Shown piece after piece: positions 7,435-13,903 of a stretch of 51,363 nt of DNA. Within the stretch, counting starts at the first letter, position 1; each line of letters starts with the position of its first letter. The notes beneath the pieces are model-generated. The model was not told the origin of the DNA, searched no databases, and saw only the letters and a program-made list of their open reading frames with translations. A program made the position numbers and the translations under genes. The DNA comes from Epsilonproteobacteria bacterium UBA6211 (GTDB lineage: Bacteria; Campylobacterota; Campylobacteria; Campylobacterales; Arcobacteraceae). The stretch covers positions 1-51,363 of the forward strand of contig DISL01000042.1 in assembly GCA_002421845.1 (NCBI GenBank). The letters run 5' to 3'.

Positions 7435-8577
7435 TTACCGTCTACTAAGAGTTTTTAATGTATCTTCAGCAATAGCACGAGAGGGCAAAAGCCTATAAAA
7501 CGAGTTTCTCAACTTACAAAACAGAGGAGATGACGACTGGGCTATTTTACCTATCATATACGACTTTGTTTGAATTGTTTGAACTCTTTGTACCCTTCTT
7601 TTTGCAAAAGCTTGTAGTGCTTCGTGTGCGTTGCTTTCAAAATAAAGATAATAAGCTAACAACTCTGCATCTTCGATACCCATAGCTGCTCCTTGTCCCA
7701 AATTTGGTGTAATGGCATGTGCTGCATCGCCGATAAGTACAACTCTACCTTTTGTAATACAAATTTGAGAGAGATCTTTTATCATATCAAATTTAACTTT
7801 ACTAGCTTTCGTCAATGCAGGTGAGATTAATTGCCAATCACCTTTGAATTCTTGACACATAGCTAATAATTCATCAAGATTAAGTATATGTTCTCTATCA
7901 TATTTATTTTCATTTAATAAAATATATGCATATAATTCACCGTTTTTCATAGGCATATAACCTGCTCTTTTACCTACTCCAAAATATTCAAAAATACCAT
8001 TTTGATTGAAATTTGCAGGTGTTTTAGCCATAAATCTCCAACACGCTTGTTTGGCATCTCTTAATGGAATCTCTCCAAAAAGTGATTTTCTAACAGTTGA
8101 ATTAATACCGTCTGCTCCAACGACCACATCATAAAAGGATGTACTTCCATCATCAAAAATCACATTGACACCGTGTTCCGTATTTACAATAGATTGAACT
8201 CTTTTCCCTATTTTGAGATATTTCTTATTGATACTTGATACTAAAATATCAATTAAATCCTCCCTAGCAATACCATATGTTGTATATCCGCTTTTTTCTT
8301 TTACATAATCAAGATTACATGCAACAATTTTTTTACCTTCTTCATCAAAAGCAGTCATGGTGGAAAGTTCTAAACCATAAGCTTCAATCTCGTTTTTTAG
8401 CCCCAATTCATATAAAGTTGCAACGGCATTAAACCCAAGCAAAATACCTGTGCCATCGGAATGTATAGTATCGCTTTGCTCTACTAATTCAGGATGAAAT
8501 CCTCTTCTTTCCAATGCCCTCATCGCACTAAGCCCGGCAATACCGCCACCGATAATCAAAATTTTGTAGTTTTTCAT
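7435..8577 (-). CDS. FAD-dependent monooxygenase (UbiH/salicylate hydroxylase family)
   Basis: A 380-residue class A flavoprotein. It has the N-terminal Rossmann motif IGGGIAGLSAMRALERRG (residues 8-25), the DG motif in VVVGADGINSTVRKSL near 151-166, and GDAAHAITPNLGQGAAMGIEDA near 283-304, which binds FAD ribityl and phosphate. Such enzymes hydroxylate aromatic or polyketide-like rings using NAD(P)H and oxygen. There is no signal peptide. It lies 15 bases after the ABM-domain gene, in one operon driven from the Crp-type site at 8964. The substrate cannot be inferred, and no aromatic degradation genes are nearby. It converges with the regulator gene, with a 9-base gap. Confidence 0.9.
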   Translation of the reverse strand: MKNYKILIIGGGIAGLSAMRALERRGFHPELVEQSDTIHSDGTGILLGFNAVATLYELGLKNEIEAYGLELSTMTAFDEEGKKIVACNLDYVKEKSGYTTYGIAREDLIDILVSSINKKYLKIGKRVQSIVNTEHGVNVIFDDGSTSFYDVVVGADGINSTVRKSLFGEIPLRDAKQACWRFMAKTPANFNQNGIFEYFGVGKRAGYMPMKNGELYAYILLNENKYDREHILNLDELLAMCQEFKGDWQLISPALTKASKVKFDMIKDLSQICITKGRVVLIGDAAHAITPNLGQGAAMGIEDAELLAYYLYFESNAHEALQAFAKRRVQRVQTIQTKSYMIGKIAQSSSPLFCKLRNSFYRLLPSRAIAEDTLKTLSRR

Positions 8578-8592
8578 GGTATATGCCTTTTG

Positions 8593-8901
8593 TTAGAATC
8601 CATACTCTTTTTCGACTTTACATACCCTAACTCGAAAATGCGAGTAAAACTCTTTGGCAAATTGTTGTGCATTTTTATGCAACGTGTTATTCTTCCAAGC
8701 TTCTATTGATGATAAATCTTTCCAATAGGATACTGAAATACCTATTTCATCCCTAACCGATTCAACCCCTAAAAAACCGTCTTGTTTTTTAGCTTCTTCT
8801 AAAACTGCATTAGCTACGGTAAAATAGTTTTTTGAATCTGTCTTAATAGAAGTAAAAATAACCGCATAATAAGGCGGTGTTGTGTGAGTTATTATATTCA
8901 T
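8593..8901 (-). CDS. Antibiotic biosynthesis monooxygenase (ABM) domain protein
   Basis: A 102-residue single-domain protein with the ABM ferredoxin-like pattern: YYAVIFTSIKTD, then KKQDGFLGVESVRDEIGISVSYWKD near residues 39-63, and HKNAQQFAKEFYSHFRVRVCKVEKEYGF at the end. The family includes cofactor-free monooxygenases, haem-degrading enzymes (IsdG-like) and stress proteins. The conserved W of SYWKDLSSIEAW is present. It is the first gene of an operon with the FAD monooxygenase. The ATG follows GGGGAAATGAT, and its promoter carries operator C. Its function is probably linked to the flavoprotein, perhaps on the same substrate. Confidence 0.85.
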   Translation of the reverse strand: MNIITHTTPPYYAVIFTSIKTDSKNYFTVANAVLEEAKKQDGFLGVESVRDEIGISVSYWKDLSSIEAWKNNTLHKNAQQFAKEFYSHFRVRVCKVEKEYGF

Positions 8902-8936
8902 ATCATTTCCCCTTGTCTAAAATAAATCTTGTGCCT

Positions 8937-8942
8937 ATGATA
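8937..8942 (-). promoter_or_regulatory. Predicted -10 of the ABM-monooxygenase operon
   Basis: TATCAT on the minus strand (5 of 6 to consensus). Its first base is 29.5 bp from the centre of operator C. The predicted start is near 8930. Confidence 0.55.
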
Positions 8943-8957
8943 ACTAATCAAAAACTT

Positions 8958-8985
8958 AGTGTATGTGATATAAGTCACATACACT
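8958..8985. promoter_or_regulatory. Crp/Fnr-type operator C in a 28-bp perfect palindrome
   Basis: The TGTGATATAAGTCACA core (8964-8979) lies inside 11-bp perfect arms, AGTGTATGTGA and TCACATACACT. It is followed on the plus strand by TTTTTA. It sits 6 bases after the stop of the CopZ-like gene and 63 bases before the ABM gene start, so it may act as operator for the downstream operon and also as a stem-loop ending the upstream message. Confidence 0.75.
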
Positions 8986-8991
8986 TTTTAC

Positions 8992-9537
8992 TCAACAACA
9001 TCCTAATTTTGTATTTATATCATCATCCCAATTTATGTTATAGGACTTTAAAAACTCCTTTACGTCTTCAGTACAGCATACCCCTTTTGGATTTGATTTT
9101 TCACAAACAGATTTGCCGTCACTTATAATTGCTTTAATTTTTGAACCGATATTTGCCTCGTTAGTTTCAAGCATATGATAAAAATCTTTTTTTAATAAAC
9201 TTTTACAGTAACATAAAGGAGTATCAGGGTGACTATTTTTTATAGTAACTTTACTTTTAATATCATTTTGATTAAAAAGAATTTCATCTCGATAATACAC
9301 CGTATCACAAACTGGGTTTGTACAAAAATTAAAATCTTCTAAAGTCTTCAAACCATCGACTAACTCTTTTTTAAGTTGAGATTTTAATGTTGTTTGACTT
9401 ACCTTCAATCCTTTAATACCACATTTAGGACAAGCCTCATCTGCACTTTTGTTTGTTAAACATCCACAAGATGTTTGTGAACCTGAAGAACAATCACAAC
9501 TACTCCTATGCAATTTTTGTTGATTTAAATTTTCCAT
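8992..9537 (-). CDS. CopZ-like cysteine-rich, probable iron-sulfur/zinc metallochaperone
   Basis: A 181-residue cytoplasmic protein. The N-terminus has six cysteines (C14, C16, C24, C26, C36, C39). It is followed by TTLKSQLKKEL, DFNFCTNPVCDTVYY near 69-83, and TPLCYCKSLLKKD near 106-118. This matches the N-terminal zinc/[2Fe-2S] domain of Archaeoglobus-type CopZ. The C-terminal HMA copper-binding domain of full CopZ is missing, and the protein ends in a different Cys-containing part (NPKGVCC, then LGCC). A role in binding copper or another soft metal is likely. It lies directly after the sigma factor gene and behind its own palindrome. Confidence 0.75.
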   Translation of the reverse strand: MENLNQQKLHRSSCDCSSGSQTSCGCLTNKSADEACPKCGIKGLKVSQTTLKSQLKKELVDGLKTLEDFNFCTNPVCDTVYYRDEILFNQNDIKSKVTIKNSHPDTPLCYCKSLLKKDFYHMLETNEANIGSKIKAIISDGKSVCEKSNPKGVCCTEDVKEFLKSYNINWDDDINTKLGCC

Positions 9538-9558
9538 TTTCCATCCTTAATATATTTA

Positions 9559-9573
9559 TGAAGTTAAACTTCA
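9559..9573. promoter_or_regulatory. 7-1-7 palindrome upstream of the CopZ-like gene
   Basis: TGAAGTTAAACTTCA is a perfect 7-1-7 palindrome 22 bases before the ATG of the CopZ-like gene, in a gap of 79 bases. It looks like an operator, or less likely part of a sigma-factor promoter. No second copy was noticed in the window. Confidence 0.4.
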
Positions 9574-9616
9574 CAATGTATAACGGATAAAAATCAAAAA
9601 AGGATGCAAAAATAAC

Positions 9617-10177
9617 TTAAGCTTTTAAACATTTTGGAGATTTACAACACTTTGGTTTAAATTCTATTGGAATTCCTTGATGGTCATATTCAAATTCACA
9701 ACACAAAAAAAGTGCTTCTCTTAACTTTTGTCTTCCTCTTTGTATCTTTGATTTTACTGTTGGTATAGGCATACTTAACTTTTGCGAAATTTCTTTGACG
9801 GAAAGTTCTTGATATTCATGTAAAGTCAATACTTCTTTATACACAGAAGAAAGTGTAGTTATAAAATGATTAATACAATTTGAAAATTCTATATGAAAAC
9901 TATTGTCTTGTATATCTTCCATATTTTCTATACTATCACTAATGATTTCATTAATGTTTTTCTTTCTATAATAATCTATAATACTATTCGTAGCCACTTT
10001 ATAAAGCCAACTTTTTATCTTCTCATTTGTTATAATATTATCTTGATTTTTATAAAGACGAATGAATACTTCTTGCAAAATATCTTGTGCTACAAACTTA
10101 TCTTTCACTCGATAGTAAATATATTTATACAATACAGACGATAATTCATCAAATACTTTCTTAAATTTATGGTTCAT
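9617..10177 (-). CDS. ECF sigma factor, SigZ-like, with C-terminal cysteine tail
   Basis: A 186-residue sigma-70 family protein. Region 2 spans about residues 8-75 (YIYYRVKDKFVAQDILQEVF, SWLYKVATNSIIDYYRKK) and region 4 about 100-155 (LHEYQELSVKEISQKLSMPI and a PTVKSKIQRGRQKLR helix). After region 4 comes a tail of about 30 residues with five Cys (159, 160, 177, 178, 183). Cysteine tails of this kind occur in SigZ-type and in metal-sensing CorE-type ECF factors, where metal binding can replace an anti-sigma factor. No anti-sigma gene is adjacent, and the next gene encodes a cysteine-rich metallochaperone. It overlaps the MmcQ gene by 11 bases; the ATG follows AAGGA. Confidence 0.88.
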   Translation of the reverse strand: MNHKFKKVFDELSSVLYKYIYYRVKDKFVAQDILQEVFIRLYKNQDNIITNEKIKSWLYKVATNSIIDYYRKKNINEIISDSIENMEDIQDNSFHIEFSNCINHFITTLSSVYKEVLTLHEYQELSVKEISQKLSMPIPTVKSKIQRGRQKLREALFLCCEFEYDHQGIPIEFKPKCCKSPKCLKA

Positions 10178-10523
10178 GGAGTAATCCTTGTTTTTGTTTT
10201 TTGGTAAGTTTTGATACTATAGATTCATAAGAATGGTCTATAAGTTCTTGTAAAAGTGTATCATCCACATCACCACCTATGGTTACCGTATTCCAGTGTT
10301 TTTTGTTCATATGATAACCTGATTCTATTGAATTATAAAGCGAACGAAGTTCAAGAGAATACAACGGGTCACATTTGAGGTTTATTTTGAGCGGTATTTC
10401 ATCTACCATCAAGGCAAATATTTTGTCACACACTCTATATACTCTTACTTTATCGTCAAAAGGATAATCAAAAGTTGCACCGTCTTTTGATAGAAGGTAT
10501 TTGTCTATTTGTTGGAAAGTCAT
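10167..10523 (-). CDS. MmcQ/YjbR family protein
   Basis: A 118-residue protein with the CyaY-like/YjbR pattern: LLSKDGATFDYPFDDKVRVY near residues 10-29, KIFALMVDEIPLKINLKCDP near 34-53, GYHMNKKHWNTVTIGGDVDD near 69-88 and LIDHSYESIVSKLTKK near 93-108. The fold is double-wing-like and sometimes called DNA-binding; the biochemical role is unsettled. It overlaps both neighbours (4 bases with the flavin reductase stop-start, 11 bases with the sigma gene), so it is part of one operon. Confidence 0.85.
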   Translation of the reverse strand: MTFQQIDKYLLSKDGATFDYPFDDKVRVYRVCDKIFALMVDEIPLKINLKCDPLYSLELRSLYNSIESGYHMNKKHWNTVTIGGDVDDTLLQELIDHSYESIVSKLTKKQKQGLLHEP

Positions 10524-11095
10524 AAATTTTGTACCCTTCTACTATCTACCAAAAACTCCATCCCGACTCTTCCTATATTTTCTAGGTTAATATGGTGTTT
10601 TTCATCTATTGCATCATCGTGGATATACACCTCTTTTATTTCTAAAATCATCGGTTCATATCTATTTCCAAGCTCTACAGTTTTTACAAATTCACAAAAT
10701 AAAGCACATTTAGCATCAGCAACCATCGGAGGAAAACCATCTAAAATATGTTTTGTTTTGATACCAAATTTCTCACATTCACTTATCTCATGGGGAAGTT
10801 CTTCACCTGAGTTTATAAGGTCATTTAGCAAATCTTTATGGGCTAGATTGATAGTACAAACTTTGTGTTTGAGGATATTTGCAAAGGTATCTTTAGGTTC
10901 GCCATTTTCTTTGTGGGCGATAGATACTATCACAAGCGGAGGCTCGGAACTAAGTGGTGTGAAGTAGCTAAATGGTGCTAGATTTACCACACCTTCATCT
11001 TCTGTAGTTATCCAAGCGATTGGACGAGGGAAGATGGTGTTACTCATTGTACTGTATTTTTTTGATTCGGTTAGGGTTGAAAAGTTTAGAAGCAT
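10520..11095 (-). CDS. Flavin reductase family protein (DIM6/NTAB type)
   Basis: A 191-residue FMN-binding split-barrel protein. Signature parts are IFPRPIAWITTEDEGVVNLA near residues 22-41, SYFTPLSSEPPLVIVSIA near 43-60, and KDTFANILKHKVCTINLA near 68-85, followed by HISECEK-like and GFPPMVADAKCALFCEF segments. It probably reduces free flavin with NAD(P)H or transfers electrons to a partner. It heads the operon that also carries MmcQ, the sigma factor and perhaps the CopZ-like gene. A TATAAAAT hexamer upstream of the ATG may be its -10. Confidence 0.88.
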   Translation of the reverse strand: MLLNFSTLTESKKYSTMSNTIFPRPIAWITTEDEGVVNLAPFSYFTPLSSEPPLVIVSIAHKENGEPKDTFANILKHKVCTINLAHKDLLNDLINSGEELPHEISECEKFGIKTKHILDGFPPMVADAKCALFCEFVKTVELGNRYEPMILEIKEVYIHDDAIDEKHHINLENIGRVGMEFLVDSRRVQNL

Positions 11096-11140
11096 GGTTG
11101 GTTCCTTTTTAATTTAACTTTTTCTATTTTATATTCCGTT

Positions 11141-11977
11141 TTATTGCAATTTATCTTTACGATCAAGTACTTTTTTCATTTGGCTATTGAGTTTTCTCTC
11201 AACTTTTTTTATATCATCTTCTGGCTTCACATTTTCAGGGATTATACCTCTACTTATCAAGGTTTCTCTTACCGCTTCATTGTTGATGATATGTTCGTTT
11301 GAAATCTCAACTTCAGTGTTCATAAGTTTTTCTCTTGCATTATAAATAGTTATTTCTGTGGCAAAGTCTTTTGCTTTGAGTAAAATAGTTGGCATAAAAT
11401 CAGCTAAAGGTTTATTTTTGATATTCCATTTTTCTTTCATCTGTGCAGTTGTACGGTTGAAAAGTGCTTGGTCTCCTTTGCTTCTTATGAGAGCAAAATT
11501 ATCATTTCCGCCTGTTTGCTCATAAATCAATTTTGAAAGTTCTTTTTCTGTAAGTGCGAGTTTGTGTCTTGCCTCTAACCTTTCTGATTCAAGTATCCGC
11601 TGTTCGATTAGCTCTGCTTTTCGTGTCTGAAGTGCAAAATAAGTTTGAGCAAAAGCTATTTGTTGTTTTTTACTATCTCCATTTTGAGCGATAAGATAAC
11701 AAGCATAGCGAGTAAGCATAATGTCATCTATCTCTTTTGTCGCACCTGAGCCTATTTCAACCATTTTGTTGACATCAACAAAATGGTCTGAAATATTTTG
11801 ACCAGACACTTCACAAGCTATTTTTGCTTTTAAAATAGCATTCTGAAAATTACGCCATTCTGCATAACCTAAAAGATGTTTCAAATCTCTTGCCAACCAA
11901 AATTCAACTCCATCACTTGTCAGTTGAACAAACTTTTCAAAATCTTTAGTAAGAGTATGTATAATATCTTGTTCCAT
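11141..11977 (-). CDS. dinD: DNA-damage-inducible protein D
   Basis: A 278-residue protein matching DinD over its length. The Bro-N-like N-terminus has DGVEFWLARDLKHLLGYAEW near residues 22-41, followed by FQNAILKAKIACEVSG and IDDIMLTRYACYLIAQNGD. The centre is alpha-helical (FAQTYFALQTRKAELIEQ), and KEKWNIKNKPLADFMPTILL precedes the C-terminal part. E. coli DinD inhibits RecA-mediated strand exchange. The start chosen is the ATG at 11977, six bases after GGAG; an in-frame TTG four codons earlier has no good ribosome site. No clear LexA-type box was seen upstream. It is a stand-alone gene. Confidence 0.93.
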   Translation of the reverse strand: MEQDIIHTLTKDFEKFVQLTSDGVEFWLARDLKHLLGYAEWRNFQNAILKAKIACEVSGQNISDHFVDVNKMVEIGSGATKEIDDIMLTRYACYLIAQNGDSKKQQIAFAQTYFALQTRKAELIEQRILESERLEARHKLALTEKELSKLIYEQTGGNDNFALIRSKGDQALFNRTTAQMKEKWNIKNKPLADFMPTILLKAKDFATEITIYNAREKLMNTEVEISNEHIINNEAVRETLISRGIIPENVKPEDDIKKVERKLNSQMKKVLDRKDKLQ

Positions 11978-12071
11978 GAATATCTCCAAAATTTCTTTTG
12001 ATATTTAGCATTATATATTGTTTCGGAAAATTATCTTAAAAATATGACAAATTGCAATGTTTTTTTATAGA

Positions 12072-12482
12072 CTATAATTTTACTGATAATAAAACAAAAG
12101 CTACACTCAAAAATAAGCATAAAGGGGTAAAATATTTAGTGTCATACTCTGCAAATTGTGTATCTTTTATCTTTTTAAAAAAACCCACCATATTAAAATC
12201 TCCAATAGCCCTAACAAAAAATAAAACTGATATTATCCATCCCAAATAAAATATAAAATCACTATTATCCATACTGAAATAAAGTAGATAAGCTACTCCA
12301 GCAAAACCAAATAATATCACTCCAACAAAGAAAGTCATAGATTTTGATGGATTTAATAGTAGTAAACCATCCTTAGTTGGCAAGGCTTTATCTAACCCAA
12401 ACTTTCCACCGATTACCCAGTAAATATGAAAAAATGCCATGATGAGTAGAAGTATTATTGTAGTGATTGTAAAAAAGTACAT
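12072..12482 (-). CDS. DUF3995 membrane protein
   Basis: A 136-residue protein with four predicted membrane segments. The first contains IMAFFHIYWVIGGKFGLDKA, the DUF3995 hallmark; later ones are MTFFVGVILFGFAGVAYLLY, FIFYLGWIISVLFFVRAIGD and FTPLCLFLSVAFVLLSV. The ATG at 12482 follows AGGGG and begins directly with the first helix. An ATG seven codons earlier lacks a ribosome site. The function of the family is unknown. It stands alone between dinD and an acetyltransferase gene. Confidence 0.85.
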   Translation of the reverse strand: MYFFTITTIILLLIMAFFHIYWVIGGKFGLDKALPTKDGLLLLNPSKSMTFFVGVILFGFAGVAYLLYFSMDNSDFIFYLGWIISVLFFVRAIGDFNMVGFFKKIKDTQFAEYDTKYFTPLCLFLSVAFVLLSVKL

Positions 12483-12536
12483 CTTTCCCCTAAATAATAT
12501 CATTATTTTGTTAAATTTCTATATTGTTTTCCCAAG

Positions 12537-13016
12537 TTATGCTTTTAACAATACCTTCATCTTACGACCACCGCTAATCTCAAACTCTTCTTTACTATAA
12601 AACTCTAACGTATTATCAAATTGTGGTAATGGAGGTGTAGTAACTTCAAGTCTTGTCCAATTCCTAGTTTTCCCGAATTCTTTCGCTTTTTCTATGAGCA
12701 TTTTGCCTATGCCGTTTGAACGATATTGAGGCTTTACATAAAGTTCAGCGATAGTTCCAAAAGCACCTTCTGCATATAAAGCAAAACTTTCGTAAATGGT
12801 GATAAACCCTATTAAGTTATCGTGATCTTTAGCCACAAAAACAAAGTTCTTTTCAGTTTCAATAAACTCTTTAAGTCTTTTTGTAGTTTGTTCTAAATCA
12901 AAATTAAAAGCTTTTATATCAATTCTTTGCATAATTTCATATAAAAGTTCACCAACAAGCTTTGATACATCATCAGAGTATATTTCTTTAACTCTTTCTA
13001 AGTGAATACCAGTCAT
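12537..13016 (-). CDS. GNAT-family N-acetyltransferase
   Basis: A 159-residue GNAT domain protein. FVFVAKDHDNLIGFITIYES forms strands 2-4, GTIAELYVKPQYRSNGIGKMLIEKAKEFG contains the acetyl-CoA loop RSNGIG, and WTRLEVTTPPLPQFDNTLEFYSKEEF supplies the last strands. The ATG at 13016 stands six bases after AAGG; the in-frame TTG two codons earlier is less likely. The substrate is unknown. It is separated from the next acetyltransferase gene by about 90 bases, and the two are too different to be a recent duplication. Confidence 0.9.
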   Translation of the reverse strand: MTGIHLERVKEIYSDDVSKLVGELLYEIMQRIDIKAFNFDLEQTTKRLKEFIETEKNFVFVAKDHDNLIGFITIYESFALYAEGAFGTIAELYVKPQYRSNGIGKMLIEKAKEFGKTRNWTRLEVTTPPLPQFDNTLEFYSKEEFEISGGRKMKVLLKA

Positions 13017-13105
13017 TATCAACCTTTTTTATATCAATATAATATTGCATATTATAACTTATCAATAATTAATAATCAAAACTTATTATAATATATTTTA
13101 TTGAT

Positions 13106-13588
13106 TTAATTCACAAAATTCAATTCCATAAAAACCAACTCTTGTTTATTACCTTCAAAATCTATTCTAATTTCTGTTTTATATTCTTCAAAACATAATG
13201 ATTTATATAAGTTATAAACTGATAAATTTGATTTAAAAACTGCTATTTTAACACAATTAGTATCATGATTTGACATTGCTTTATGAATCATAGTTTTTAC
13301 TATTTCCTTACCTAGTCCTTTGCCTCTATAATCCTTAGATAATATTACATTACCGATATAAGGCTCTTTTTCATCATCATAAAAATATATATTTGCATAT
13401 CCAATTATTTTGTCATTTATCAAAAATACTGTTGAATCAAATCTACTTTTTATAACATCTTTTAATTGTTCTATGGTCAATGGAAAAGTTGCTTTTGGAA
13501 ACATATAAAAAAGCGATATTTTATCTTCTGGTAGTTGTACTATAAATTGTAAATCTTCATCCGTTGATATTCTATGTGTTAGTATCAT
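13106..13588 (-). CDS. GNAT-family N-acetyltransferase
   Basis: A 160-residue GNAT protein with FLINDKIIGYANIYFYDDEK near residues 54-73, YIGNVILSKDYRGKGLGKEI with the RGKGLG acetyl-CoA loop near 77-96, and IAVFKSNLSVYNLYKSLCFE near 114-133. The start region ILTHRISTDEDLQFIVQLPE resembles proteins annotated as RimJ/RimL-like acetyltransferases. RBS AAGGAATAG. The upstream DUF1330 gene ends 23 bases before its start, so co-transcription is possible. The substrate is unknown. Confidence 0.88.
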   Translation of the reverse strand: MILTHRISTDEDLQFIVQLPEDKISLFYMFPKATFPLTIEQLKDVIKSRFDSTVFLINDKIIGYANIYFYDDEKEPYIGNVILSKDYRGKGLGKEIVKTMIHKAMSNHDTNCVKIAVFKSNLSVYNLYKSLCFEEYKTEIRIDFEGNKQELVFMELNFVN

Positions 13589-13611
13589 AATCTATTCCTT
13601 ATTTACCACAT

Positions 13612-13893
13612 TCACCCATAAACATGCAAAATAATATCAGCACCTTTTTCTCTAACTTCTACCAAACTTTGGTATTCTTTGCTCTGGTACCATTGTTTTG
13701 CGATGTCAGCTGTTCCAAACTCTATAGCTACCACATCGGGATACTCCGTCACACCTACAAAAGAGTCTATTTGACTTCCACGAAATAAAACTTTCCCACC
13801 ATACGGTATAAGCGTATCTGCCACTTGGTTTTTGTACTCTTGCCATTTGTCTTGGTTTTTTATATTGATTTGTCCTATTACATAAACTGCCAT
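13612..13893 (-). CDS. DUF1330 domain protein
   Basis: A 93-residue ferredoxin-like-fold protein with the DUF1330 pattern MAVYVIGQINIKNQDKWQEY, then GGKVLFRGSQIDSFVG and VVAIEFGTADIAKQWYQSKE followed by YQSLVEVREKGA. The biochemical role is undefined; the fold is related to dimeric alpha-beta barrels. It begins 10 bases after the tex stop with a GGGGGGA ribosome site, so it probably follows tex in one message. Confidence 0.9.
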   Translation of the reverse strand: MAVYVIGQINIKNQDKWQEYKNQVADTLIPYGGKVLFRGSQIDSFVGVTEYPDVVAIEFGTADIAKQWYQSKEYQSLVEVREKGADIILHVYG

Positions 13894-13903
13894 TTAATCC
13901 CCC

